NCBI GenBank assembly: GCA_965219495.1
Contig: OZ244777.1
Location: forward strand, 62,001 to 126,000
Source of the DNA: CAZPXZ01 sp965219495
GTDB lineage: Bacteria; Pseudomonadota; Alphaproteobacteria; Rhodobacterales; CAZPXZ01
Direction of reading: 5' to 3'
Length of the DNA: 64,000 nucleotides
Both the position numbers and the translations under genes were made by a program. Of this stretch, positions 19,227 to 28,603 are shown piece by piece (position 1 is the stretch's first letter; each line of letters opens with the position of its first letter). Under the pieces are notes generated by a model. The model worked only from the letters and a program-made list of their open reading frames with translations, was not told the DNA's origin and did not search any database.

Positions 19227-20432
19227 ATGACAATTTTTCTCGGAATTATCCAGGACTGGCTAAGTCTGTTCTTCCGTTGGGCGCATATCGTTGCCGGCAT
19301 TGGCTGGATCGGTTCGTCGTTCTATTTCATGTGGCTCGATGCCACGCTCCGGCGCCGCCATGGAATGGAAGAGGGGATCAAGGGAGAAAACTGGACGGTG
19401 CACGGCGGCGGATTCTACCACACACTAAAGTATGAAGTTGCGCCAGAATCAATGCCGGAAGATCTCCACTGGTTCCGCCTGGAGAGCTACTTCACTTGGT
19501 TGACCGGGTTCGCCCTACTGGCGGTGACCTACTATTGGAGCGCCTCAAGCTATCTGCTCAATCCGGCGAATCCGGTCCTGTTGCCGTGGGAAGGCGTGTT
19601 GCTCTCGGTTGCCGGCATGGCAGGGGCGTGGGCGTTCTACCACCACCTTTGCCGGTCGCCGCTTCGCACACGTCCGATGATTCTCTTTGCCGTGCTTTTC
19701 CTTGCGATCGTGGCTTCCAGCTGGGGATTCGGGCTGGTATTTTCGGGTCGAGGAGCGTTCATCCAGGTCGGGTCGATGATCGCCACGATCATGACCGCGA
19801 ACGTATTGTTGGTGATCATCCCTAATCAGCGCGTGGTCGTGGCGGACCTGAAGGCGGGTCGCGTTCCGGACCCGTCTTACGGAGAAATCGCCAAGCTCAG
19901 GTCAACACACAACAACTACCTGACGCTGCCGGTCATCTTTCTGATGATCTCCAACCACTATCCGATGACGTTCGGGCACGAATGGAATTGGGTAATCGTC
20001 GCGTTTATCCTGGTGATCGGTGCGGTCGTCCGCAACTGGTTCAATCGGTACGAAGCGGGCGCGAAGGGGGCCGCAATTCGCTGGCAATGGCCGCTTGCGG
20101 CAGCGATGGCCGCGCTTCTTGTCCTGTCTTCGCAAGTGCCGTTCCGACCCGCCGTCGAAGCGGGATCCGGTGTCTATACAGCGGAAGCATTGTCCATTGT
20201 CCACACCCATTGCCGAAGCTGTCATTCGGTTCGTCCGACCGCGGAGGAGTTCGACGAAGCGCCCGCAGGAGTCGCGCTTGATACTGCCGGAGAGGTCAAG
20301 CTGCATGCGGCGCGAATTCTGACTCAAACCGTACTCAGCGACGCAATGCCCCTTGGCAACGCAACGGGAATGACGGAAGACGAGCGCCACCGGCTCGGCC
20401 ACTGGATCCAGTCGGGTACGCCGGACAAATGA
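19227..20432 (+). CDS. puuD: Membrane urate hydroxylase with C-terminal cytochrome c
   Basis: Oxidises urate to 5-hydroxyisourate, replacing soluble uricase. 401 residues from the ATG at 19227, chosen because MTIFLGIIQDWLSLFF begins the first membrane helix; the long upstream frame is antisense to uraD. Several hydrophobic segments run from residue 15 to about 305. A short periplasmic cytochrome c domain follows, with the haem site CRSCH at 329-333 and a methionine ligand candidate near PLGN. Electrons are expected to pass to the respiratory chain. This architecture is known for PuuD; no XseA-, XdhA- or XdhB-like genes for urate formation are in the window. Confidence 0.93.
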   Translation: MTIFLGIIQDWLSLFFRWAHIVAGIGWIGSSFYFMWLDATLRRRHGMEEGIKGENWTVHGGGFYHTLKYEVAPESMPEDLHWFRLESYFTWLTGFALLAVTYYWSASSYLLNPANPVLLPWEGVLLSVAGMAGAWAFYHHLCRSPLRTRPMILFAVLFLAIVASSWGFGLVFSGRGAFIQVGSMIATIMTANVLLVIIPNQRVVVADLKAGRVPDPSYGEIAKLRSTHNNYLTLPVIFLMISNHYPMTFGHEWNWVIVAFILVIGAVVRNWFNRYEAGAKGAAIRWQWPLAAAMAALLVLSSQVPFRPAVEAGSGVYTAEALSIVHTHCRSCHSVRPTAEEFDEAPAGVALDTAGEVKLHAARILTQTVLSDAMPLGNATGMTEDERHRLGHWIQSGTPDK

Positions 20433-20445
20433 TCTCCGCGGAGTT

Positions 20446-20793
20446 TCAACTCCCGCGATATGTCGAATATCCGTAAGGCGAGATCAACAGCGGGACGTGA
20501 TAGCGCTGGCCTGCCTGCACGCGGAAACAGACTGGAACGACGTCGAGAAAAGCAGATCCCTCCTCAACCGCCCCCTGTTCGGCAAAATAGCTTCCGACGA
20601 AGAAATTCAGTTCGTAGCTGCCGGAGGCGAGCGCGCGGTCTGCCGAAGTCAGCTTGCACCGCCCATCATCATCGGTTCTTGTGTCCGCGAGCGGCTTACG
20701 GGCGTCTCCCTCAATCTTGTGGAGGCGAACCCGGACCCCGGACGCCGGACGCCCGGAGGCCAAATCGAGGATATGCGAACTAAGTTGCGCCAT
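20446..20793 (-). CDS. uraH: 5-hydroxyisourate hydrolase (transthyretin-like)
   Basis: Second step of urate breakdown: 5-hydroxyisourate to OHCU. 115 residues from the ATG at 20793; the frame opens at 20880 but only the part from MAQLSSHILDLASGRPA is family-like. The N-terminal SSHILD histidine, the internal RTDDDGR arginine and the C-terminal HVPLLISPYGYSTYRGS signature are all present. It converges on puuD and diverges from puuE. Confidence 0.95.
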   Translation of the reverse strand: MAQLSSHILDLASGRPASGVRVRLHKIEGDARKPLADTRTDDDGRCKLTSADRALASGSYELNFFVGSYFAEQGAVEEGSAFLDVVPVCFRVQAGQRYHVPLLISPYGYSTYRGS

Positions 20794-20915
20794 GGCCAGC
20801 GCCAATATAGCGTGTGACGATGTTGCGCCAAACCACCGGCGAAGTTTGGCGGAGCCGGATTCTGACCTCCGGTGAATCACTCCTTCAGGGCGTCGTGGCG
20901 AAACTGGAGTTCCAC

Positions 20916-21863
20916 GTGAGCGAACTGCACACCTTGGGGAACGAATCTCCGTACCCGCGGGACTTGGCGGGGTATGGCCGGGCGCCCCCGGACCCGAATT
21001 GGCCGGGAGACGCCTGCGTCGCGTTGCAGGTCGTGGTCAATTACGAAGAAGGCGGCGAGCGTTGCCTCCTGCACGGAGACACCGAATCGGAGGCGTTTCT
21101 TTCCGAAATCGTGGGCGCTGATCCTTGGCCCGGCCTTCGGCATATGAATATGGAGTCGGTTTACGAGTACGGATCGCGGGCCGGTTTCTGGCGTCTGTGG
21201 CGCATCCTGAAGCGCCGCGGTCTCGCAGTAACCGTGTTCGGGGTCGCCACCGCGCTGGCGCGCAATCCGCTCGCGGTTGCAGCCATGACGGAGTCTGGAT
21301 GGGAGATTGCCAGCCACGGGCTGAAGTGGGTCGACTACCGGGACTTCAGCCAGGTGGAGGAACGATCCCATTTGCTGGAAGCGATTCGAATCCACGAAAA
21401 AGTCACCGGCAAACGGCCTTTGGGCTGGTATACGGGGCGGAGTTCCGGACACACGCTCGACCTCGTCGCGGAACACGGAGGGTTCCTGTACGCCGCCGAT
21501 TCCTACGCGGACGATCTCCCCTATTGGCGGACCAGCGCGTTTGGTTCGCAGCTGGTAGTGCCGTACACGCTCGATGCCAATGACATGCGCTTCGCAACCG
21601 CCCAAGGCTTTAATTCGGGGAAACAATTCGAAAGATATCTGCGCGACTCATTCGACATGCTCTACCGGGAAGGAATGGACGGTCGGGCCAAAATGATGTC
21701 GGTAGGACTTCATTGCCGGCTGGCCGGGCGGCCTGGCCGCGCCACGGCGCTGGAGCGCTTTCTCGATTACGTCGCCGGATTCGACCAGGTCTGGATCGCA
21801 AGCCGCGAGGAAATCGCGAGGCATTGGATCGCGCACCATCCCCCCGGGGCGGGCGGTCGATGA
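20916..21863 (+). CDS. puuE: Allantoinase of the polysaccharide-deacetylase fold
   Basis: Hydrolyses allantoin to allantoate; unrelated to the metal-amidohydrolase AllB. 315 residues from a GTG at 20916 preceded by GGAG at a good distance; in-frame ATGs at 20814 and 20820 would put the start inside the uraH promoter region. Family features are YPRDLAGYG near the N terminus, WPGDACVALQVVVNYEEG, and the ESVYEYGSRAGFWR and GWEIASHGLKW segments. The stop overlaps the alc start by 4 bases. Confidence 0.92.
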   Translation: MSELHTLGNESPYPRDLAGYGRAPPDPNWPGDACVALQVVVNYEEGGERCLLHGDTESEAFLSEIVGADPWPGLRHMNMESVYEYGSRAGFWRLWRILKRRGLAVTVFGVATALARNPLAVAAMTESGWEIASHGLKWVDYRDFSQVEERSHLLEAIRIHEKVTGKRPLGWYTGRSSGHTLDLVAEHGGFLYAADSYADDLPYWRTSAFGSQLVVPYTLDANDMRFATAQGFNSGKQFERYLRDSFDMLYREGMDGRAKMMSVGLHCRLAGRPGRATALERFLDYVAGFDQVWIASREEIARHWIAHHPPGAGGR

Positions 21864-22891
21864 AAGAGGAACGGTGGATTGCGGCGGTTCCGTCGGCGAC
21901 AGCCGCAGAATTCGCCAAGCGTTATCCGGACCTCGCCAATCCCAGGCTTGGAGCTGCAGTAACCTACGCGACGGATGATTTCTTTGCGCCGCGGTCGCGG
22001 CTGATCGATCCCGATGTCCCGGTTTTCTATTCGGACCGGTACGACAGCCACGGGCAATGGATGGACGGCTGGGAAAGCCGGCGGCGGCGGGGACCCGGGC
22101 ACGATTGGTGCGTCATTCGACTCGGAAGACGCGGGCGTATTTTGAAGCTCGACATCGATACGTCTTTCTTCACGGGCAATTACCCGCCCGAGGCCATGGT
22201 CGAAGCGTGCGATGAACCGCAGTTGGGGGATTCTCCGGGAGATCGCGCAAATTGGTGGACTTTGGTACCCCGCAGTTCGCTCGGGCCCGACAGCCATCAC
22301 GTATTCGACTGCGAGAATCCGCGGCCGGCGACGCACCTCAGGCTTCATATCTTTCCCGACGGCGGAATAGCGCGATTGCGCGCCTACGGCGAGGTCGTGG
22401 TCGACTGGACCCAATTCGGGTCCGCGGAGGAACTGGATCTCGTGGGCACAATTTCGGGCGGCCGGGCGGTTGCCTGGAGCGACGCGCATTTTGGTGAAGT
22501 CGCCAACATTCTCTTGCCGGACCGGGGGCGGAACATGGGGGACGGATGGGAAACCGCGCGGCGCCGCGGCCCGGGCAACGACTGGGCGGTTGTGGCGCTT
22601 GGCCACCCCGGTGAACTCACACGGGCGGTGATCGATACGGCGTACTTCAAGGGCAATTATCCGGACCGATGCGTCTTGCGCGGGGCGTTCTGCCGGGATG
22701 AAGACCTCCCGGAACCGCTTGAAGAGGCGAGTGCGGATTGGAAGTGTCTCCTGCCTGAGACGCGGCTCGGGCCCGACGCGGAGCATGCGTTGGCGCTACC
22801 CGCCGCCGGACCTGTCAGCCATGTTCGGCTCGATATCATTCCGGACGGAGGCCTGAGTCGGCTGCGCTTGTTTGGCCATCTCGCGAAATGA
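21860..22891 (+). CDS. alc: Allantoicase
   Basis: Converts allantoate to ureidoglycolate and urea. 343 residues built from two homologous halves; the repeated signature is visible as GWESRRRRGPGHDWCVIRLG (about residues 70-90) and GWETARRRGPGNDWAVVALG (about 230-250), each followed by an FxGNYP segment. The start overlaps puuE as ATGA and the stop overlaps allA, so puuE, alc and allA form a tightly coupled operon. Confidence 0.94.
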   Translation: MKEERWIAAVPSATAAEFAKRYPDLANPRLGAAVTYATDDFFAPRSRLIDPDVPVFYSDRYDSHGQWMDGWESRRRRGPGHDWCVIRLGRRGRILKLDIDTSFFTGNYPPEAMVEACDEPQLGDSPGDRANWWTLVPRSSLGPDSHHVFDCENPRPATHLRLHIFPDGGIARLRAYGEVVVDWTQFGSAEELDLVGTISGGRAVAWSDAHFGEVANILLPDRGRNMGDGWETARRRGPGNDWAVVALGHPGELTRAVIDTAYFKGNYPDRCVLRGAFCRDEDLPEPLEEASADWKCLLPETRLGPDAEHALALPAAGPVSHVRLDIIPDGGLSRLRLFGHLAK

Positions 22892-23388
22892 GGCGCCTGG
22901 TCCTCCCCGCGTTGCCCCTGACCAAGGCGGCGTTTCGTCCATTTGGTGACGTGATCGAAACCGCGGGAGCGGACCGGCTGGAGATCAACGACGGAATGGC
23001 GAAGAGGTATCACGACCTGGCGCATGTGGATGTAGAAGCCGATGGCGGCAAGCCGCTCATCAATATCTTCGAGGCAACGATGCAGTCGCTGCCGCTTCGC
23101 ATCGAGCTGATGGAAAGGCATCCACTCGGTTCCCAGGCCTTTGTTCCGCTATCGGATTCTCCGTGGCTGGCAATCGTGGCGCCAGCGCTTGAAGACGGCG
23201 CTCCGGGAAAGCCGGAGGTGTTCCGCCCCTCGCCGGGTCAGGGGATCAATTACGGGCGCGGCGTTTGGCACCACCCGCTGGTGGCGCTGGAAGCGACCGA
23301 ATTCCTCGTGGTGGACCGTGGCGGAAGCGGCGAAAATCTTGAGATTTTTCGCTGGAAGACGCCGCGTTTCGAGGCCGCGGCGGGCTGA
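22888..23388 (+). CDS. allA: Ureidoglycolate lyase
   Basis: Releases urea and glyoxylate from ureidoglycolate, closing the urate branch. 166 residues, the normal length. The N-terminal AAFRPFGDVIET and the central INIFEA, PSPGQGINYGRGVWHHPL and FLVVDRGG segments match the family. It is the last gene of the puuE-alc-allA operon. The product urea has no urease in this window to act on it. Confidence 0.93.
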   Translation: MRRLVLPALPLTKAAFRPFGDVIETAGADRLEINDGMAKRYHDLAHVDVEADGGKPLINIFEATMQSLPLRIELMERHPLGSQAFVPLSDSPWLAIVAPALEDGAPGKPEVFRPSPGQGINYGRGVWHHPLVALEATEFLVVDRGGSGENLEIFRWKTPRFEAAAG

Positions 23389-23401
23389 GAAATCCAATGG
23401 G

Positions 23402-24634
23402 TTACAGGAGCCGCTTGAGGTTTGTGGCAGGATCGGCAACTTGTTCCGGGTCCGCCGACTTTCCGGTTCCAAGCAATCTCTTGGCGACCATGTAGGCGCG
23501 GGAATCGTTGATGGCGTCGGCAGCGATCAATTCTCCCCGGGCGTAGTACCACGCAGAGCATGCCCCGGGTTGGACTCCTTGTCGCATGACGACCTGGTCC
23601 GCTTCCCCGGAAAGACCCGCGATCTGCAGGTGCGCGTCGTATTGGTCCGACCAGAACCAGGGGACCGGTTGGTAGGGAATTTCCTGTCCGAGCATGTTGC
23701 GAGCGGCAGCCTCCGCTTGGTCGATGGCGTTTTGAACGGATTCCAGCCGAACCCGTCGACTTCGGAAGGGAAAGGAGGTGCAGTCGCCCGCTGCAAAGAT
23801 TGCCGGGTCCGAAGTTTGGCAAAACGAGTCAACGCGAATCCCGTTTTCGATGTCCAGCCCGGCCGAACTTGCCAGACCGACCTCCGGTTCCGCGCCGATC
23901 CCCGCGACGACCAAGTCGGCATCCAGTTGCTTGGCGTCGCCGAATTCCGCCGTCAGCCTTCCGCGCGAATCCGAATGGATCGACTCTAGCCGGGTGGCGA
24001 ATCGCAGTTCCACCCCGTGAGATCGATGGATACCGGCCATGCATTCGGCGATTTCTGCGCCTGCCACCCTCGCGAGCAAACGCGGGGCGATCTCCACCAC
24101 AAGGACTTCCACGCCTTTCATTCGAGAGCAGGCCGCAATTTCGAGACCGATATACCCTCCGCCCACAACCAGCAGCCGTTTTCCTTCGGCAAGACCGCCC
24201 GCGATGCGCTCTGAATCGTGAATATCGCGAAGTACGTGCACTCCCTTGAGGCCGCCCCCAATTCTCTCCGGCAGCCGGCGTGGTCTGGCTCCGGTCGCAA
24301 AGGCCAGCAGGTCGTACTCGAGTTCCCTGCCGGAATCGAGAAAGAGCCGGAGATTCTTTCGATCGAGGGAAGTAACCGCTGCGCCGGTCAAGAGACTGAT
24401 GTCCAGTTCGCGAAAAAACGCGTCCGGCTTCAGGAACAGCCGCTCCCGATCAAGCTTGCCAGCCATGAAGGCCTTGGAAAGTGGTGGCCGCTGGTAAGGG
24501 GGAAAGGACTCGGCGCCAATGAGCGAGACAGGTCCTGAATGGCCTTCGCTGCGCAACGTCGCGCAGAGGGAAAGGCCGGCTTGGCCTGCGCCTACCACAA
24601 TGATCCGGTTCGAGTGCAGGTTTTGGCTCTGCAT
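23402..24634 (-). CDS. FAD-dependent NAD(P)H reductase (ferredoxin/rubredoxin reductase type)
   Basis: 410 residues from the ATG at 24634, placed directly before the FAD-binding segment NRIIVVGAGQAGLSLC. A second, NAD(P)-binding, glycine motif LLVVGGGYIGLEIA lies near residue 150, and ATGARPRRLP follows the family pattern. A C-terminal domain (SDQYDAHLQIAG) is typical of reductases that serve Rieske or cytochrome P450 oxygenases. No oxygenase partner is adjacent. It converges on allA (13 bases) and is divergent from iolD, so neither pathway assignment is secure. Confidence 0.87.
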   Translation of the reverse strand: MQSQNLHSNRIIVVGAGQAGLSLCATLRSEGHSGPVSLIGAESFPPYQRPPLSKAFMAGKLDRERLFLKPDAFFRELDISLLTGAAVTSLDRKNLRLFLDSGRELEYDLLAFATGARPRRLPERIGGGLKGVHVLRDIHDSERIAGGLAEGKRLLVVGGGYIGLEIAACSRMKGVEVLVVEIAPRLLARVAGAEIAECMAGIHRSHGVELRFATRLESIHSDSRGRLTAEFGDAKQLDADLVVAGIGAEPEVGLASSAGLDIENGIRVDSFCQTSDPAIFAAGDCTSFPFRSRRVRLESVQNAIDQAEAAARNMLGQEIPYQPVPWFWSDQYDAHLQIAGLSGEADQVVMRQGVQPGACSAWYYARGELIAADAINDSRAYMVAKRLLGTGKSADPEQVADPATNLKRLL

Positions 24635-24870
24635 CGTGTTCTCCGCAAATGGACAGAACGGCACGCTCTTCGGGCCGACAGCGTAACATGAGCGCGAGGG
24701 CTTGGCGCAACCGGGTGGCATTGCTCCGCCGAACTCTTGCGGGCGCAGTTTCCCCTGCTGAAGAATGGCATGCGGCGGGCGACTGGAATGCGCGGGCGCT
24801 TGCGACGTCCATGATTTGCGGAATAGCATGACATGACTTCGATGCGGTGGAAGGAATGGAGGATGACCCG

Positions 24871-26712
24871 ATGGGGGCAGTACGACTGACGACAGCGCAG
24901 GCGATCGTACGGCATTTGTGCGCTCAGCGGACAGAGATGGACGGCGAATGCGTTCCACTTTTTGCAGGCGCATTCGCCATTTTCGGGCATGGCAATGTAA
25001 CGTGCTTGGGCGAGGCTTTGGAAGCGGCCGGAGAGGCGCTTCCGACTTGGCGCGGACAAAACGAACAGTCAATGACACTTGCTGCGATCGCGTTTGCGAA
25101 AGCGCGCCGGCGCCGGCAGATCATGGTTGCCACGTCTTCCATCGGTCCTGGAGCGACCAACATGGTGACCGCCGCAAGCACTGCGCATGCGAATCGTTTG
25201 CCGGTGTTGATTCTCTCCGGTGACGCGTTCGCGAATCGGCGGCCCGATCCCGCATTGCAGCAGATCGAACATTTCGGGGATCCTACGGTCACGGTGAATG
25301 ATGCGTTCCGGGCCGTGTCCCGCTACTGGGATCGAATCACACATCCGGAGCAGATCCTCTCGTCGCTTCCGCAGGCCATTGCAACCATGCTGGATCCCGC
25401 CGACTGCGGCCCGGCGTTTCTCGGGCTATGCCAGGATACGCAGGAGATCGCTTTCGACTATCCGAGCGATTTTTTCGAACCTCGCGTGCATCGCATCCCG
25501 CGGCCGCGGCCGGATCTTGCGAGTGTTCTCGCGGCGGTCGAGGCGATCAGCAAGGCGGAACGGCCCCTGATCATCGCCGGTGGCGGCGTTCGCTATTCGA
25601 TGGCGGAAGATGTGCTTGGCGCATTCGCCGAAGAGCGGCGGATTCCTGTCTGCGAGACAATCGCGGGGCGTACGACCTTGCTGCATTCGCATCCTCGAAA
25701 CGTCGGTCCCGTCGGGGTTATCGGATCATCGTCCGCAAACGCCATGGCGCAGCAGGCCGACCTTCTCTTGGCGGTGGGCACGCGGTTGCAGGACTTCACG
25801 ACGGGATCGTGGACGGCCTTTTCCAGGGACGCGCAAATCGTCGCGGTCAACGCGGCGCGTTTCGATGCGACCAAGCATCACGCCCTGCAGGTAGTGGGAG
25901 ACGCCCGGGAATCGCTGATTGCGTTCGGGGAGGCGCTAGGCGATTGGCGAGCCGGCAGCGACTGGGCGGCGCAAGGAAAGACGGAGTTCGAACAGTGGAA
26001 TTCGATTGTTGACGAAGCCACGAAAGCGACAAACGTTCCCGTCCCGTCCTACGCACAGGCGGTCGGCGCAGTAAACCGGGCGGCGGGCGAACGTGACCTG
26101 GTGCTCACCGCCGCAGGTGGACTGCCTGGCGAACTCAACAAGTTGTGGAGAGGCAAGAGCGCCTACACGTTTGATTGCGAATTCGGCTATTCCTGCATGG
26201 GTTACGAGGTGGCCGGAGGCTGGGGCGCGGCGATGGCCGACCCGGAGCGGGAAGTCTTCGTGATGGTCGGCGACGGCTCCTACCTGATGATGAACTCGGA
26301 CATCTACTCCTCCGTGCTCACGGGCCACAAGTTGATCGTAGTTGTCTGCGACAATCGCGGATTTGCGGTGATCAACCGGCTTCAGAATTTCAAGGGGAGC
26401 AAGTCGTTCAACAACTTCATCCGGGACTGCCGCATCAAGGAAGATGTTGCAGTGGATTTCGCGAAGCATGCCGAGTCGATGGGGGCATTCTCGCGCAACG
26501 TAACTGGAATTAGCGAGTTGGAGGATGCCATTGCCTGGGCCAAGGGCAATGACCGGACTACCGTAATTGCCATCGCCACGGATTCGTTTACGTGGACTCC
26601 CGGTGACGCCTGGTGGGATCTTGGAGTGCCCGAGATCAGCGAGCGGCAAGAAGTCCGGGTCGCCAGGGAAGAGCATGTCAAGGGGCGCGCGACGCAACGA
26701 ATCGGCGTGTAG
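24871..26712 (+). CDS. iolD: 3D-trihydroxycyclohexane-1,2-dione hydrolase (ThDP enzyme)
   Basis: Opens the ring in myo-inositol breakdown, giving 5-deoxy-glucuronate. 613 residues from the ATG at 24871, picked for GGAGG eight bases upstream; in-frame alternatives are the GTG at 24847 and ATG at 24856. ThDP-fold features: N-terminal RGQNEQSMTLAAIAFAKA with the catalytic Glu, a central domain with AGGGVRYS, and a C-terminal GDGSYLMMNSDIYSS cofactor motif. It is followed after 27 bases by iolE. Confidence 0.94.
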   Translation: MGAVRLTTAQAIVRHLCAQRTEMDGECVPLFAGAFAIFGHGNVTCLGEALEAAGEALPTWRGQNEQSMTLAAIAFAKARRRRQIMVATSSIGPGATNMVTAASTAHANRLPVLILSGDAFANRRPDPALQQIEHFGDPTVTVNDAFRAVSRYWDRITHPEQILSSLPQAIATMLDPADCGPAFLGLCQDTQEIAFDYPSDFFEPRVHRIPRPRPDLASVLAAVEAISKAERPLIIAGGGVRYSMAEDVLGAFAEERRIPVCETIAGRTTLLHSHPRNVGPVGVIGSSSANAMAQQADLLLAVGTRLQDFTTGSWTAFSRDAQIVAVNAARFDATKHHALQVVGDARESLIAFGEALGDWRAGSDWAAQGKTEFEQWNSIVDEATKATNVPVPSYAQAVGAVNRAAGERDLVLTAAGGLPGELNKLWRGKSAYTFDCEFGYSCMGYEVAGGWGAAMADPEREVFVMVGDGSYLMMNSDIYSSVLTGHKLIVVVCDNRGFAVINRLQNFKGSKSFNNFIRDCRIKEDVAVDFAKHAESMGAFSRNVTGISELEDAIAWAKGNDRTTVIAIATDSFTWTPGDAWWDLGVPEISERQEVRVAREEHVKGRATQRIGV

Positions 26713-26739
26713 GCGTCACTTCGCGTCAGTGGAGTCGGA

Positions 26740-27642
26740 ATGATGCGACTAAGTCTCGGAATTTCTCCTATCGCCTGGATGAACGATGATCTGCCGGAAA
26801 TTTCCGTGGACTTGCCTTTGGAAGTGTGCCTCGCTGAAGCCCGCAAGGCAGGTTACACCGGAGTGGAATCGGGTCGAAGGTTCCCGGACAAGCCTGAGGT
26901 CCTGGGTCCCATTCTCGCCGATGCGGGGCTCGCCCTGGCATCCGGCTGGTATTCCGGCGAAATGCTTTCCGGTGACCTTGCGCGGGAAAAGGATCGCATT
27001 GCATCCCAATTGGAGATGTTTCGTGCGTTAGGGGCGCCCGTAATCGTATATGGGGAAACCTTCGGTTCGGTGCAGGGGGAACGCGCAACTGCAATGAGTC
27101 AAAGGCCCGTACTCGATGAGGATCAATTCCGCACCTATGGGCGGAACATGACGGCTTTGGCGGAACACTGTGTCGAGAACGGGGTCCCACTTTCCTTCCA
27201 TCATCATGTCGGAACAGCTGTTGAGGATCTGCGAGACGTCGACCGGCTCATGTCCTGTACGGGCGAAGCCGTGGGCCTTCTTCACGACGCCGGGCACATG
27301 CTGCTTGGGGGAGGGGATCCGATTGAGTTGGCGCTTCTGCACGGGTTCCGCATCAACCACTTTCATGCGAAGGACGTTCGCGCTGATGTGCTGGCGAAGA
27401 TCGAGCGAGACACCTGGTCGTTCCTGGATGCGGTACTGGCCGGAGTGTTCACCGTGCCCGGCGATGGCTGTATCGACTTCAGTGCCATCTGCAACATTTT
27501 GTCGAAATTCAGCTACACGGGCTGGGCGGTTGTTGAAGCGGAACAGGATCCGGCAATGGCGCCTCCTGCCAAATACGCCGGAATGGGCAGGGAAGAGCTA
27601 TACAGAGTTGCGCGCAAAGCGGGCTACCAGATTGCGGAATGA
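26740..27642 (+). CDS. iolE: myo-inosose-2 dehydratase
   Basis: Dehydrates scyllo-inosose to 3D-trihydroxycyclohexane dione, one step before IolD. 300 residues of the xylose-isomerase-like TIM-barrel family. Family traits: GISPIAWMNDDLPE at the N terminus, GYTGVESGRRFP, PLSFHHHVGTAVE and LLHDAGHMLLGG, each carrying likely metal ligands. Two in-frame ATGs stand side by side at 26740 and 26743. It ends at a GC-rich hairpin and converges on the transporter genes. Confidence 0.94.
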   Translation: MMRLSLGISPIAWMNDDLPEISVDLPLEVCLAEARKAGYTGVESGRRFPDKPEVLGPILADAGLALASGWYSGEMLSGDLAREKDRIASQLEMFRALGAPVIVYGETFGSVQGERATAMSQRPVLDEDQFRTYGRNMTALAEHCVENGVPLSFHHHVGTAVEDLRDVDRLMSCTGEAVGLLHDAGHMLLGGGDPIELALLHGFRINHFHAKDVRADVLAKIERDTWSFLDAVLAGVFTVPGDGCIDFSAICNILSKFSYTGWAVVEAEQDPAMAPPAKYAGMGREELYRVARKAGYQIAE

Positions 27643-27646
27643 CGAC

Positions 27647-27674
27647 GGCGCCCGCGCCAGGCTCGTCGGGCGCC
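27647..27674. terminator. Hairpin after iolE
   Basis: GGCGCCCG and CGGGCGCC form a perfect 8-bp stem with a 12-base loop, 5 bases after the iolE stop, in the gap before the convergent ABC genes. No T-run is present. Confidence 0.42.
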
Positions 27675-27813
27675 GCGCCCCAAATGAACAACCCCGGATA
27701 CATCGAACCGGGCTCCAGACGGCGTCAGACTGGCCGCTTGCCAGGCATGAGGTTGCGGCAAGCCAGGTTCGGAACGACCCGCCCGGCGCGTACGCCGAGC
27801 GAATCCCGTCAAC

Positions 27814-28602
27814 TCAGACGGTTCCTCCGAGTTGGGAAGCCAGATCTTCCATCTCCCGTCCGCCGGCCATCAGGTTTTGCAGTTCACCCGTGTCAATTTC
27901 GCCCTTGCGGTGCGTTCCGAGCGTCTTGCCCCGGTTCAACACGGTAAACCGATCCCCCACGGCCATGGCGTGGCGAACGTTGTGGGTAATGAGAATTACG
28001 CCGAGACCCTTTCTCCGAACGGCATCCACGTAGCGAAGCACCGTCGCCGTCTGGCGAACGCCGAGGGCGGAAGTCGGCTCGTCGAGAATCAGCACCTTGG
28101 CGCCGAAATACACGGCTCTGGCGATGGCGACGGTTTGCCGCTCTCCGCCCGACAAAGTGCCGACGGCTTGGTTCGGGTCGCGCACATCGATGCCGATGTT
28201 GCCCATCTGCTCGCGCGTGACCCGGAATGCGGTTTCGAAGTCGAAAACTTTGAACGGTCCCCAGCCCTTGCGCGGTTCGCGGCCAAGATAGAAGTTCCTT
28301 GTAATCGACATCAGCGGGATCATCGCAAGATCCTGGTACACCGTCGCAATTCCCAATTCCATCGCGTCACGAGGACTGTCGAATACGACGCGCTCACCGT
28401 CCATGAACATCTCTCCGGAACTTGGAATATGAACCCCGGACAGGGTCTTGATGAGCGTCGACTTACCGGCTCCGTTGTCTCCAAGCAGGCAGTGAACCTC
28501 CCCGGCGTTCACGTCCAGGCTGACACCGGCCAATGCGATAACCGAGCCGAAATGCTTCTCGATGTTCCGCATTGCGACAATCGGTTGTGCGGGGCCATTC
28601 AT
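27814..28602 (-). CDS. Sugar ABC transporter ATP-binding protein (single-domain, Frc-like)
   Basis: 262 residues: Walker A GDNGAGKSTLIKTL (about 42-55), signature TLSGGERQTVAIA and Walker B KVLILDEPTSALG. The CUT2 ATPases of inositol or ribose usually contain two nucleotide-binding domains (about 500 residues), whereas this one has a single domain, as in the fructose importer FrcA. Genes for periplasmic binding protein, permease and ATPase are in order on the minus strand and lie inside the iol cluster, so myo-inositol is the most likely substrate. Confidence 0.9.
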   Translation of the reverse strand: MNGPAQPIVAMRNIEKHFGSVIALAGVSLDVNAGEVHCLLGDNGAGKSTLIKTLSGVHIPSSGEMFMDGERVVFDSPRDAMELGIATVYQDLAMIPLMSITRNFYLGREPRKGWGPFKVFDFETAFRVTREQMGNIGIDVRDPNQAVGTLSGGERQTVAIARAVYFGAKVLILDEPTSALGVRQTATVLRYVDAVRRKGLGVILITHNVRHAMAVGDRFTVLNRGKTLGTHRKGEIDTGELQNLMAGGREMEDLASQLGGTV

Positions 28603-28603
28603 G

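Noticed and set aside
23402..25078. A 558-residue reductase
   Set aside because: The N-terminal 148 codons are antisense to iolD and lack similarity; the FAD motif begins right after the ATG at 24634.
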